Assembly: GCA_022478985.1 (NCBI GenBank) | Contig: JAKSZP010014451.1 | Span: 186,001-250,000, forward strand | Length of the DNA stretch: 64,000 nucleotides | Direction: 5' to 3' | From: Massospora cicadina | Taxonomy: Eukaryota > Entomophthoromycota > Entomophthoromycetes > Entomophthorales > Entomophthoraceae | Shown here: positions 1 through 11,290 of the stretch, piece by piece | Layout of the letters: each line of letters opens with the position of its first letter | Position numbering within the stretch: position 1 is the stretch's first letter | Notes under the pieces: generated by a model | What the model was told of the DNA's origin: nothing | Databases searched by the model: none | What the model saw: only the letters and a program-made list of their open reading frames with translations | Made by a program: the position numbers and the translations under genes

Positions 1-1739
1 TACTAAGAGTCATCTTTTCCCTATTAGGCTGATAGGAAAGTGTTTCTATTATAGAAGATAATTAAGGTTAGCAAGCATGGTCCAGTTTAAATATACCATA
101 TGCAAAGAGGCGCAGTCTATTACAAATAGTGAATTAATTACTGGTATAACGCACTGTAGCAAGTAACAGAAAGATAAGAGCAATGATATTAACAAAGACC
201 CTTTGGACTCTTATGATCTGCTTAAGGTCAATAAAGGGAGTAATTTGTGGCCCTATTTATCTACAAGATCACTCCTGGGGCTCAACAGGATTAAAGCCAT
301 CCAAGTCTCCTCTGATATCCTCAAGGCCACAGGATGAGGTAGTAGGTTTGGACAAGTTTATCAAATACACAAACTTTTTGAGTAAAAGTGATTTTCCAGG
401 TTTAATACTAGAACCGATTACTCTAATGATCTACCCATATAGTCTAAAAACCTTTTTTGTAAGCCTCCTTAATCTAAAATTATATTCTAATGTAGCCCTC
501 TAATAGAAGTTTTTTATCTATAGTCGACTATCTTCAGTTAATTTTTATTTACTGAGTTACCAACTTTTTTCATTACTTTAGATGTATCAAAAATTGTAAG
601 GTTGGTTCATTGTAGTGCATGGAAAACAAGCACTGCTGCACAGGTCAAGTTTCACCCTAGAACTCTCATATCTTACTTGATTGCTAGGCCTTTACTCCCT
701 GATAAGGTCCTACCCATCTGAATATTGTATAGAAGCTCTATTCACTAAACAATCCCTACAACTCAGGGTATAGTAAACCTCTAATGCATAATAACTTTTA
801 TTATTTGAAAAAACTTAGTCAAAAGGTAATATTTGGCTAGTAGGCATGATAAACAGAGATGTCCCAGTTTCTGAATGCCTTTGATGCAAATAAGTTTGAC
901 AAACTGATAACACTAAGACACTCCAACTTGAAGTTGGTTAGAAATTTGAATAGTTGGATTTGTCTAACTATGTAGAAACTCACTTGAAACAGAACCTAAA
1001 GAAGAACAGGTAAGCTAGGTTGGAGAAACCCCAAAATCACCTTATTTTTTATTAAATAAAAGGATTGCTAGGTGAAGTTTAACTGAAAAGTGGCTCAAAA
1101 CTTGCTCCATGGAGGGGAAACTTGGGAGAAAAATTCCCAAGTGAGCTTCAAAAAGTAAAGGTGTGACCTTTTATAGTTGCCCTTTTGGGGGAATCGCCTG
1201 AACCTTTAAATAGGCCCTTACAAGCCTAAAGAATGGCCCAGGTAAGGCACAACCCAGCGCTCAAACCCAACCAAACCAGATTTTTTTTAATACTTCTACT
1301 TGGGATTCAGATATTTGAACCCAAGTTGAAGTGCAGTGATTGAAATAATCCAATCATTACAGTAAGATAGTGTAAATATATATAGTTGACCTCCTAGCCT
1401 CAGAACAATGAAGGCTTAAATTTTAGAGTCCAATTTCCAGCAAGAAAAATATGTATAATGAGTATAATGGGCAAAATAGGCTTAATTGTACTAATTTTAA
1501 GTAAAAGTCATGTAAAAGGATTAGTAACAACGTGGAATGATTCTAAATTGTCTAGGGATCTAAATGAGAAACAGAAATTAACATGCAGTGAAATATAGTT
1601 GCTCAAATTCACTATCATTGCATCTAAATGGTAATAAAGGGGAATGAAAAGTTTGATAGCCTGAGTTGAGTCAATAATCTGCAACCCATCTCCCTTTTGA
1701 CTTGAAAATTTTTTATTTAATATCTGTTAAGTAGATAGC
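1..1739. other. AT-rich decayed sequence, no gene recognised
   Basis: By position this should be the 3' side of minus-strand element K: the sequence between its integrase and its 3' LTR. I see no clear LTR edge, protein motif or RNA gene. One plus-strand open frame (183-503, 106 codons) lies antisense to K, where elements A and B carry their antisense gene, but its sequence shows no similarity to those. The rest is AT-rich with stops in all frames. Confidence 0.5.
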
Positions 1740-2615
1740 TGATTGCTGTATTTGAGCCTTAAAACTTTGCGTGAGCCCTGATGGTAACCCACCCATTGTA
1801 CAGTTGCTTAATGGTATAGAAATCAGATGGAGGCTTCTATAAGATTATGTATGGTCCCTTCCATAGTGTGGACACTTTATAAGGTCTTCTAAACTCATAC
1901 ATATTGCAAACCAATACTTGTTCACCTTTTTAACTTATTTAAGTTCCTCTGCTCATATCACCCTGGGCTCTATGATTAATTTTTGAGTCAAGACTATACC
2001 ATAAGCTTCAGTTTGGATTTTGATCAGTACCCTAAATAATTGATCAAAATAATAATTTGATAAGAACACGTCTTCATCCTCTATTATATAATGTAACAAG
2101 GGAGGCAAGGTGGTCTTTCAACCATAGAGTAGACTGGAAGGGTAAGAACCCTGTGGCAATATGGTAAACAATATATAAAAAGTTTGTTGATCTGACGTAG
2201 AGGGCCCATTGTGATGGGGAAAGGCAGTGAACTTACAGAGATTTTGTTCTTAAATTCATATTTCTCTTAACAGTCCCATTAGTCTCAGGATGATAAAGGG
2301 GCAGCTAGGACCACTATAATATCCTTTGATCATTTCATTTAAGGATTATCCTAGAGGTAAAGCTGTTAGCATTATCTGTTAAGATAACCTAAAGTCACCC
2401 ATGATAATATATATTTTGTTCCATAATGGTTTTTAGCAATAGTGACTGCTCTGAAATCACATATGAGCTCAGCCTTGACACACTTAGTCAAGTGGTTAAA
2501 GGCCACCATGATGTATTGGTGGTTGAGATTTTAAGTAGGTGTTCAATAATTTTAATCAAGACAGCGTGTTAAGCCTGATTGACTTGACTAACCAATAGGT
2601 TGTGGAGCCTTTGAG
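1740..2615 (-). pseudogene. Ty3/gypsy integrase remnant (element K)
   Basis: Reading the minus strand gives broken integrase core. A VAFNHLTK block holds the first catalytic Asp, then ILTDNANSFTS holds the second. In the HPETNGTVKRN block the catalytic Glu is replaced by Lys. The C-terminal segment (PYKVSTLWKGPYIIL, near 1800-1900) aligns with the end of the integrase in element A. Several stops and frameshifts break it. Element C is inserted directly at its N-terminal side (target duplication at 2616-2620), so the zinc-finger half should lie to the right of 33817. It is related to the integrases of A, B and C. Confidence 0.75.
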
Positions 2616-2620
2616 GGCTT

Positions 2621-2751
2621 TGTAGAATTTTGGGGAGCTGTATGCTCAATTACCATGTTAATTAGCACCAATTATAAACATTTTCCTAGGTGAATTGCCT
2701 TGGCTTCCAACTTTACTGCACAAATTATTTAAGGAGCGTTGATATAATTAT
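2621..2751 (-). repeat. Element C 3' LTR, fragment 1 (131 bp)
   Basis: Begins TGTAGAATTTTGGGGAGCTG and matches the first 132 bp of the other C LTR at 32632-32763, including the shared stretch CTTGGCTTCCAACT. It stops at TTGATATAATTAT, which is duplicated at 16456-16470, marking insertion of Q. The rest of the same LTR is at 24364-25578. Confidence 0.85.
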
Positions 2752-2929
2752 ATAATTATATTTTTAAAATTTTAAATCCTTATTTGAGGTGGGCTGACCT
2801 GGGATGATACCACATCAATTAAGGGAATCAAAGAAAATGGGAAAGGAGACATCACTTTCAAGCAATTATGATAAACTAAGTCAATTTTTCACTGTCACCT
2901 CACTGTACCAATTTTCCATTTCATGTACT

Positions 2930-4072
2930 TGGATCCACCACCTGCTGCCCCAGTGTGGGGCAGCGGTGCTCCACTCAATAGCATTTACCGCCTAGCAGGC
3001 AAACGCATGTGGACTGGATCATTCAGCCCACCAAATGAAACTGGCCAATTTGTACCTCCAAGGAACTTAGTATTGCACCTCGTTTGAGTCCACCCAACCT
3101 ACCCCCACCCCCTAGCCCTACCCTGCTCCAATATTCGCTTTTGCCTCCATGTTGAGCATGGATGTCTCTTTCCATATGCTGACAAAATGATTGAGCTGGC
3201 AACAGCCATATTTGCACCAGTAGGGTCTATTGACTTCCACTCTTACAATGACTATTTCAATGTTGGATTCCCCACTGAAGAGGACGCTGCTGTTGCAGAA
3301 GCAACGCCCTTAGTTTACAAAGACACACCCATTACCACCACCCATACACGCCTCCCTAATGATACCACAATTTTAATGACCTTTGCAAACTTTCACTCAC
3401 ACCTTCCCCTCAAACTCTCTATGAAGAATTGATGTCAGGGCTCTCCACTTATGGCACAGACCCCATCCTCCACTTCCTTGTCCCAAGCGGTGATGAGCAA
3501 CTAGTGGCACCTCAGGCAATGGCCACTTTTACCCCCACCAGCTAACTATAGCCCAGCACATCCAACCGCGTGCCTATATCCCATCCACATTGGACCACTT
3601 TTTGGGCTTGCATTGAAAACAGCCGCACAGTTTGCCCCTCTGCCATGAATTGGACCATTCCAAAAGGCATGTCAATATAGGTCAAACAATGCAAAAACCG
3701 CAACCCCACCCATGAGGACATACCAACAGTGTTCAAGCGGGGAACTTTGGCTGCCTCCCCCTCCAGCTGAGAGCTCAAAAAATAAGCAAAAAATTGCAAC
3801 CAAAACCCAAGCTGGCCAATTTTTCACAATCTAACCGATCAGGAGCAGGTTTGGACCCAAATTCCAATCCAAACAATTTCCTGCCCCAAAACTTACCCAA
3901 CCACAGCCACTTCTCTCTAACTCAATTTTACTCAACTAAAAACCCTGGGACTTATTGGATAAATTGATTAAATCTGGTGAAATTGTCCCACCTCCATACT
4001 TTTTTGATTAATCTAGAACCAATCTGCTTTCAGACTTCAATGCCCATTTCCACCCAATAAATATGTCCCAAA
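2930..4072 (+). pseudogene. Unrecognised GC-rich coding remnant in Q (left part)
   Basis: This stretch is clearly GC-richer than its AT-rich surroundings. Plus-strand frames stay open for long stretches: 3187-3432 gives 81 codons, and an upstream frame includes SFSPPNETGQFVPPRN. I do not recognise the protein. Frameshifts and stops break it, and the R insertion at 4078 separates it from its likely continuation at 15561. It could be the body of a non-LTR element or a captured cellular sequence. A minus frame also runs open (3542-3799) but has no recognisable motif. Confidence 0.35.
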
Positions 4073-4077
4073 CCCAC
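4073..4077. repeat. Left target duplication of R (CCCAC)
   Basis: CCCAC here and CTCAC at 15556-15560 flank the R LTRs. Four of five bases agree. A 5-bp duplication is the usual size for Ty3/gypsy-type integrases. Confidence 0.65.
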
Positions 4078-5144
4078 CGTCAGGATTTTAACCATATGGA
4101 TCCTTCTGATAGTATCAGAATTATTGGTTTCAGTTAGTCAGGCGTAATTGCCAGCTAATCGCCTAGACCAAAACTATATAATGTTATATATTTAATCAAG
4201 TTTAGGTTCAGCGGAAGCTGTGTTCACTGCTGAAATGCCATCCTAAGATTATTGTGAAAGTTTCTGGTGGAAAGCCAATAAATCTGTTACAAATCATTTG
4301 AAAATGGTTCTGCCAACTAATTCAGAACACCGGCGACTCATGCTGAGGATGCTTAAAGTTCTATTCAATTATGAATTTATATACAATTGACCAGCGACTT
4401 ATGCTGAGGTCAGATTGACCTAATATTAATATTTGGTGAGCAGATGAGCGGATCTGGAGGGAATTACTAAGAAGTATGAATGAATGAAGTTTATGATTTA
4501 TTAGGGGGTTTGAAATTGAGAGGCCAATGGGATTTCCAGTATTTGATTGGCCAAAGAGTACTTGGGCGCAGTAGCCCTGAAATTAGTATAAATAATCGTT
4601 CATTCCCTCCTAATAATCATCTCTCTTGCACCAATCTTACTTTTATTTGAGAGTGTCTTAGAGCATTTAAAGTAGGATTAAAAGGATAGGAGATCCCCAA
4701 TATGCCTGAGTGATCATGCCTGGAGTGGCTGTCGCTGCCAGCTCCCAGGCCTCCTCCCTATGAGGAACTGGCGGGAACCTATCCAGATGGCTACCAGCAG
4801 ATGCGCTGACTGGCCGCCAACCTTGTGGGGTGCAGTGCAGGAGTGCCATAGCCACCCAGGAAGTGGGATGGACTAATTAGGGCATGCCCAGATGGGTTGG
4901 TAAAGGGTAATGAGGGTGGGGCAGCGCAGAAGTGCCTGAGCCACCCAGGAAAGGGGCAGGACTTGCTGGGGCACACACTGAGGACACCTGGGACTAAAGG
5001 CAAAGCCGTTGGTGGTTAGTTGGTGGGTTGGGTGCGGACTTGTAGGGGTTGGTACGCCAATGAAGGTGAAACAGCTAAGAGCCAACCAGTATGAAGACTG
5101 GTTGGCCTGGCACACTAGTGGAGCACATGGTCAATTTCACAATA
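4078..5144 (+). repeat. R 5' LTR (1067 bp)
   Basis: Direct repeat of 5321-6329 plus 15497-15555. The expected TGTC start reads CGTC here, a probable T-to-C change or ancestral variant, while the other copy starts TGTCAGG. The opposite end reads AATA where the other copy reads GACA, so the original termini were probably TGTC...GACA. Shared landmarks include TTGGTACGCCAATGAAGGTG near 5050 and 6296. Minus-strand frames in this GC-richer LTR have no protein motif. Confidence 0.8.
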
Positions 5145-5320
5145 GTGGTGCTAACTACAGGGAGTATCGCTAGTGGGCTGCTTGAGTAGTTGGAGGTTTG
5201 GTTATGGAGTGGCAAAAGCCACTGGTTAAGACCAGCGCTCCTTAAAAGGGGCGCTGGGGTCTTGGCCAACCATTGGGGTGGGTTGCACTGAAGGATACCA
5301 TTTGGTTGAGTGGAGGGCAA
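5145..5320 (+). other. R internal region: PBS and polypurine tract, no ORF
   Basis: One base after the LTR is TGGTGCTAACTACAGGG (5146-5162), a primer-binding site ending in the TGG that pairs with tRNA CCA. Elements B and C carry nearly the same site. The right edge is purine-rich (AGTGGAGGGCAA, 5309-5320), directly before the second LTR. Nothing between them codes for protein. Confidence 0.75.
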
Positions 5321-6329
5321 TGTCAGGATTTTAACCATATTTATCCTTCCAATAGTATCAGAATTAGGGGTTTTGGTTAGTCAGGTGCAATTGAAAGCTA
5401 ATTGCCTAGTTTGATACTATTTAATGTTATATATTTAATTGAGTTTAGGTTCAGTGGAAGCTTCATTCACTACTGAAATTCCATCTGAAAGTCTTTGTGG
5501 GAGTTTCTGGCGGAAAGCTGATAAATCCGTTATGAATCATCCAAAAATGATTCTGCTGATTAATTTGGAGCACCGGTGACCCATGATGAGGGTGCTTGAA
5601 GTTATATTTAATCATCAATTTATATATGATTGACTAGCAACTTATGCTGAGGATGGATTGACCTAATATTAATATTCAAAGATCAGATGAGCAGATTTAG
5701 AGGGAATTGCTATGAAGTATGAATTAATGAAGTTTATGATATGATAGTAATTTTGGAATCAAGAGGCCGAAGGGTTTTCCGGTATTTGTTTGGCCAAAGA
5801 GTACTTGGGCGCAGTAGCCCTGAAATTAGTATAAATAATCGTTCATTCCCTCCTAATAAACATCTCTCTTACATCAATATTACTTTTATTTGATAGTGGC
5901 TTAGAGTAGCTATAGTAGGACTAGATATGATAGAAGATCCCTGATAGGCAGGAGTGATCATGCCTAGAGTGGCCGGCGCTGCCAGCTCCCATGCCTCCTC
6001 CCTATGAGGAACTGGTGGGAACCTGGCCAGCTGGCTACCAGTTGATGCGATGACTGGCCGCCAACCTTGCGAGGTGTAGCGCAGGAGTACCATAGCCACC
6101 CAGGAAGGGGGATAACTCAATGGGGCATGCCCAGATGGGATGGTGAAGGGTCGTGAGGGTGGGGCAGCGTAAAAGTTCCTGAGCTGCTCAGGAAGGGGGC
6201 AGGAATTGCCAGGGCACATGCTGAGGAACCCCTGGGATCAAAGGCAAAGCCTTTGGTGGCTAGTTGGTGGGTTGTTTGAATACTTGAAGATGTTGGTACG
6301 CCAATGAAGGTGAAACAGCAAAGGGCCTT
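5321..6329 (+). repeat. R 3' LTR, part 1
   Basis: Begins TGTCAGGATTTTAACC and runs parallel to 4078-5087. It is interrupted by element A at 6330; the remaining 59 bp are at 15497-15555. The last five bases (GCCTT, 6325-6329) are the left target duplication of A. Confidence 0.85.
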
Positions 6330-7215
6330 TGTTGAGTAAATGACTGGACCTAATTGTCAGATATTTGATAGGCACATAATAATTTTAGCATGCTTAAACT
6401 TATTATGGATCATATCAGATATCAGCGATTATGGATCAGGTATATTCTAAGCTTATGCAAAGCTTAGGATCCGCGACCTAGCGATTTCATTTAATAATAT
6501 TTGACTATGATGAAACGGGCTCTAGGGCTTTGTTGGTTAGGTCATACTTAAATTAAGTTTTGACTTAATGACTCAGGCATGTGGGCTTTGTTGGTCTATG
6601 TCAAAATTAGTTTTTAATGTCAGTTGAGTTTTTGATTGAATTAATTACTAATTAGAGATATGAATCGCCTTGGTATGTGCTGCCAATTGCTTGTGAAAGA
6701 GAATCAGTTCAGCTATTTTCAGATGCATCTGAAATGTCATCTTGAGAATGATGACATTGTTTACACCGACCCTGAGGCTGAGCAAGATACCCTGAGTCAA
6801 AGTATTTGTAGATGCTCTTATGAACATTTTACATGTTCCTTTGGCCAAGTGCCATTGAAAATGAGACGTCATGGTTAAGATGTGGTGAACATTGAGCCCT
6901 ATAAATTACCATAAAGTTGATGCTAATAAACAACATTCAACTATTACCACCAGTTTATAGTTTAACATATAAGCTTTTTGTGTTTAAAACTTTACTTTGT
7001 ACTAGTGGAGAATTTACTTGGGATCAGTAAGATCAGGGCAGCGTGCCATCATCCAAGTAATGACAGGAGAATACAACTTTGAAGTGCTACTACAAAGGAG
7101 TTACATCTTGAACTATAGTCAACATCTGGTCTATTGTCCTCATACAATAGATGCTCAAAACTCCACCATACCACAAAATAAGAACCAGCCATAGGAATAA
7201 GACCAAAATTCAACA
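6330..7215 (+). repeat. Element A 5' LTR (886 bp)
   Basis: Starts TGTTGAGTAA, ends AAAATTCAACA, and is collinear with 14606-15491 at the same length. Several differences between the two copies are CG versus TG/CA, as expected from methylated-CpG decay. Open frames inside it (about 6648-6878, both strands) are LTR sequence read by chance. Confidence 0.92.
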
Positions 7216-7217
7216 AG

Positions 7218-7234
7218 TGGCGCTCATGGCTGGG
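7218..7234 (+). promoter_or_regulatory. Element A putative primer-binding site
   Basis: TGGCGCTCATGGCTGGG begins two bases after the LTR and starts with the TGG that pairs with a tRNA 3' CCA. I cannot name the tRNA. The gag ATG (7226) lies inside this site, so the leader after the LTR is only about 10 nt. Confidence 0.5.
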
Positions 7235-8290
7235 AACGCAGATGGTGACCACGCCAAGCAGGGGAGCAATCCTAATCAATTATTCAGAACCATTACTGGG
7301 CCCAATAAGAATAAAGAAATGACTGTGTCCCAGATTAATTGGGAGGATATAACCATTATTACCTACCCCGACAAACCCATTTCACCTGAAGAGCTGGAAC
7401 GTCTTAAACAGCAATTGTTAAGAGGGTATCAAATAGGACAAGGGCTCGCAGACAATAGTAGCAATCCTTTTTATTGCCAACGACAGCAAGATATGTTGTG
7501 GATGAGATATCTAGCTCATCATCAATTAAGTGTAGCTCAGATCTGAAACAATTTAATTGGGATAGAGAATATCACCCAATACTTATTTGAATTTGTACAT
7601 CCCACCTCTAGAAATTATCAGATGACAATCGCCCACCATCATGCAGCCATTACTGAGTTGGTGAACTTCTCTCGCAACTCCAGCCAGGTGGGCCAAATTT
7701 AAATGAGCGATTGGAAGCCTACTTCACTGAGGTCCGTTCTAGTTTGGAGGCAAATTGCAACTTAGTCACTTGGGCTAATGACCGGGTAGCAGAATTAGCA
7801 CAAGAGCTAAATGACAGATTGCATCCCATCTTTGAAAATTTTCTTAGAGGAAAGATGAGTCACCAAATCTTGGGTTAGCAATATCACTCAGACTTCTATC
7901 AATGCTTCAGAGTTCATGAGGCTTAATCATAAAGCCCAAGAGGCGCAGTTAAACCATAATGATGAATTTTGTGACCAGTAACAACATTTGAGCGCCCAAA
8001 TTTTGTAGATGAAGGATGAATACACCAGAAAAATCAATTACTGGCAAACACAATTTGAGGACCAACGAGTGAAAAATGAAAAAAATCAAGACTCTATTGA
8101 TCGTCTTAATCTACAGATCAATAACTTCAATGATGATGTTAATGCTATTAATGAGTCAAACAATAATCTTCATGGAGAATTAAACCAGTGCAAGAAGGCA
8201 ATAAAAGAAAAGGACCAAGTGATCTCCACCTTGCAACTAAAAGCTACTAGCTTAAAGGAGGAAATTGCGAAATTAAAGTTAAAGAACTGA
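7226..8290 (+). pseudogene. Element A gag, N-terminal and coiled-coil part
   Basis: The frame opens at ATG 7226 (MAGNADGDHAKQ) and runs to TGA at 7544. It can be followed through two compensating frameshifts (about 7690 and 7870) back to the original frame, which is open from 8009 to a TGA at 8288. The 8009-8287 part is a strong coiled coil (repeated Leu/Ile/Asn heptads, rich in Lys and Glu), expected for Gag assembly. It shares frame with the capsid ORF that follows, so one Gag protein was probably encoded from 7226 to 9328. Confidence 0.75.
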
Positions 8291-9328
8291 AATTGTGGCA
8301 ATAGGGAAATCAAAATCAATGAGCAAATTCGAGCTCTGGATAATGGGCGTAGTCAGTGTGCTACAACCGGTTTGATTGGAAATTCTTCCAAATACTATGA
8401 GGACGAAGCTTCAGAAATAGCTACCAAAACGGACGCTGGGCCACGTCAACAAATGCCTAGCAATATGGTTGATTTGGCCAACCCTAACACCTCAAACTGG
8501 GATACAATGCCTCAGCGCCCTAGTACGCCTGGCTCTAGTCAACAAAGAAGTAATCATGATAGCCAGGAATGGGGAAGCGATAATTATAAACCTGCAAACC
8601 TGCCTGCTTTTGACAAGAATGGAAGTACTATCACATTTGTCAAACGCTTTGGAATGGCCATGTACGGGGCCAGCAACCATAACAAAGCAGCCACTATGAT
8701 TAACTGCTTGGATGAGTGGAGCATTGAGTTGATTATGCCTTATATTAACGAAAGTCCAACATATGCTGAAGTCAAGGAGGCTGTGCTTCATGAATTTGGA
8801 GGTCCAGAAAAAATGTTGACCAGAAAATCTAAGTTTATGAACATTCGCTTTAAGAAAGATGAAGCAATTGACAAATTTGCGGATCAGTTCTATCACAAAG
8901 CTCAAATTCTCCCAGGCGCATGGGCTATGGTCAATTTTAACGCTAAGATTGCACTAGAACATGCAGTTGAATCTTACCCAAATTTATCATACACTTTATT
9001 GCCTGCTTTTGTGCAAAACCTTGCAACATCTGGTTTGGTTAATTATTTGTGCAGATACTCAAAAAGTTATGGCCCTCCTAATACTGGGTACAGATCAGGA
9101 CCCGCTGCCTCCGCTAGAAAGCCCTTCAAAATCAATAAGAAGATTGACAGTAATCCACCTGTAAAAAATGAGCAAAACCTAAATATGAGAGCCTCACGGC
9201 CAGTGAGTGAAATTACTTGCTTTAATTGCAATTTTAAAGGTCACTTTGCTTCCCAATGCTGTCAGCAAAACGACAACATAGTCCTTCCCAATACCGTGCA
9301 GGAGGAGGAAAAAGAACAAGCACAATAA
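8291..9328 (+). CDS. gag: Element A gag: capsid and zinc knuckle
   Basis: After the TGA at 8288 the same frame stays open to TAA at 9326. There is no ATG near the start, so this is the C-terminal half of Gag rather than a separate gene. It carries a capsid-like retrotransposon Gag region (PAFDKNGSTITFVKRF through LLPAFVQNL) and a CX2CX4HX4C zinc knuckle (CFNCNFKGHFASQC, about 9217-9258). The knuckle should bind element RNA during packaging. The equivalent region in element C is clearly homologous (near 31800-32000). The 3' neighbour is protease. Confidence 0.85.
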   Translation, partial: NCGNREIKINEQIRALDNGRSQCATTGLIGNSSKYYEDEASEIATKTDAGPRQQMPSNMVDLANPNTSNWDTMPQRPSTPGSSQQRSNHDSQEWGSDNYKPANLPAFDKNGSTITFVKRFGMAMYGASNHNKAATMINCLDEWSIELIMPYINESPTYAEVKEAVLHEFGGPEKMLTRKSKFMNIRFKKDEAIDKFADQFYHKAQILPGAWAMVNFNAKIALEHAVESYPNLSYTLLPAFVQNLATSGLVNYLCRYSKSYGPPNTGYRSGPAASARKPFKINKKIDSNPPVKNEQNLNMRASRPVSEITCFNCNFKGHFASQCCQQNDNIVLPNTVQEEEKEQAQ

Positions 9329-9929
9329 ATGCGGGACGCTCTATTGTGCCTAAGATACCAGTCCCACCTGATCAACAAGAAAATGCTGGCCATGGGCCTC
9401 ATTTAACAATGAAAATAATGCTATTTTAGTATTGAATGAAGATTCTTCGAATGTACATGTGGTAACTCGCTCCTAGAGTAAGGTTGTCATACCTGAAGCC
9501 TCTGAAGTAGTCACTAAACCCTATGTGCAACAAATACTTGATAATTTTCCAGCTGAAGGGCTGAGCAATGCAGCAGATACCCCAAGCCTGAAAGGGGTCA
9601 ATATAGCAATGCCAATCGACACATTCATCAATGAATGTCCCAGTATTGGAAATACTTTGAAGCACACTATTAACTCCCTGGATTCTTCCCATATTCACTT
9701 AGTAAACTCTATTGATTCTTACTACTATGAGTGCGCTTATGTGGATATTCTGGTCAACAAGATCAGAGTTGTAGCTATTGTTGATAGTGGAGTACCCGTA
9801 AACATTGTTTCCACGAAGCTGGTTAAGAAATTGAAAATAGCTCCAGACATTGACCATCATCAAGAATATGGGACCGCAGGCCTTAACAGCACTAAGAGTG
9901 AAGGAGCTTACAGCGCTTTGCCACTGTGA
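9329..9929 (+). pseudogene. Element A aspartic protease region
   Basis: An open frame at 9525-9929 contains VVAIVDSGVPVNIVSTKLV, the retropepsin active-site loop (D-S-G) followed by the usual hydrophobic/Ser/Leu spacing. The copy in element C reads IIDCGAHINIVLTKLVE. The family protease cleaves Gag-Pol. Sequence from 9329 to 9524 links it to Gag and holds stops. The frame ends at a TGA at 9927. Confidence 0.8.
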
Positions 9930-10634
9930 TTTGGAGCTTTAATAGTAGCTGAACCCGCTATAGTGCTTCCAAATACCAATTATGACATATAAATAAACTA
10001 GTTTTTTAAGGACCTATGGGATCTCATTCAATTTTAAAGAAATTGTCTTGATAATATTGGGCCAATCATTTCCAATTTATATTCTCCCAACAATACAAAG
10101 CCCACAAGCCATCATAGAAATTTTATCAATATATCTTATGCCAATGGGATAATACCAGTAGGATATATTCAGTGGAGAAATTGAAGCTGCCCCATGCCAA
10201 CCACCATAAACAAAAATTGAGGAATACCTCTACGTGTGAATAAGGATGTGACAATAGCTCCAGGCCATCAACTGGATATGAGGACTGGGACCACACTGGA
10301 TATTCCAGAAGGACTATATGGGGAGGTTGTATCCCTGTGGCATCATTCTCAAATGGAACCTAGTGTGGTGCCTGGAATACTTATACCAGGGCACGGAGAG
10401 ATTGATGTCTTACTAGAAAATTTGACCAGCCAAAATATTAAGGTCAAGAAATATCAAGTAGTCAATTTTGTGCATCTGTTTCTGAGGGATGAGTTAAAAT
10501 CAGCTGTCAAATTTAGTGACTTATCTGAGTCCAGCTTAATGACTGAAACCCTTGGGGCACATACTGTAATATCTCAAGAATCGTTTACTAGATTATCAGA
10601 ACAACAGAAGGATGAAGCACTAGATTTTTTTTGA
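9930..10634 (+). pseudogene. Element A protease-to-RT linker
   Basis: The frame 10236-10634 (132 codons) contains LPGHGEIDVLL-type sequence and SLMTETLGAHTVIS, and ends at an eight-T run (about 10625-10632) that shifts the frame. The matching part of element B is VTESINLLVDQEQLADLTDGQQ (minus, 21623-21835) and of C is at 28880-29089. 9930-10235 is more decayed. This pre-RT connector is typical of this family; I do not assign it an enzyme activity. Confidence 0.6.
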
Positions 10635-11290
10635 ACGATACTCTGAAATTTTTGTCAAAGATGACCAAGATTTAGGTTGTGCAAAAAGAGTACAGCATTT
10701 CATTGATATCAGGGACCATATGTCTATTATAATGAGGCCAATATGGTGCCCCAGGGCTAGTGATGAAATAGTTAGTGAAGAGCTAGAAAAATTGTTGAAA
10801 AGTGGAATGATAGTGCCATCCAAAAGCCCATGGGCCAGCCCTATTTTAACTGTAAAGAAAAAAGATGGCAGCAATTGAGTTGTGATTATTGACGCCTCAA
10901 TGCCATTACAAAAAAGATTTGTATCCGTTGCCCAGAATTGATGATGCTCTGGACTGTCTGGGAGGGGAGAAGTACTTTACTGCAATGGACCTCATCTCAG
11001 GATATTGGCAAATTGAGCTGCCACCAGAGGAGCAGGAAAAGTGCGCGATGATTGCTGCTCAAGGGCTTTTTCAACTGACACGCATGCCACAGGGGCTGTG
11101 TAACACACTGGCAACCTTTCAGCGCGCAATGGACACAATTTTGGGGGACCTTGAATTGTCCTGCATTCTGGTGTATTTGGATGACATCAATGTCTTTTCA
11201 CAAATGTTTTCTGAACATCTGGAGCACCTTGAACAAGTTTTTGAACAACTGAAGAAGGCCAATCTGAGGATAAAACCTAAAAAATGCTAA
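10635..11290 (+). pseudogene. Element A reverse transcriptase
   Basis: After the frame change at the T run the fingers region reads through VPSKSPWASPILTVKKKDGS, with a TGA near 10878 and another shift at an A run (about 10908). Palm motifs follow in the open frame 10889-11290: FTAMDLISGYWQIE (first catalytic Asp), MPQGLCNTLATFQRAM, and LVYLDDINVFS, where the YxDD box is intact. The enzyme copies element RNA to DNA. Catalytic residues survive, but at least two frameshifts and one stop separate it from gag. Confidence 0.88.

Noticed and set aside
4667..5338. Overlapping minus-strand frames of 62-87 codons
   Set aside because: They lie in GC-richer R LTR and interior sequence, overlap each other in several frames, and match no motif.
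8492..8905. 137-codon minus-strand frame
   Set aside because: Shadow of the A capsid region on the opposite strand.
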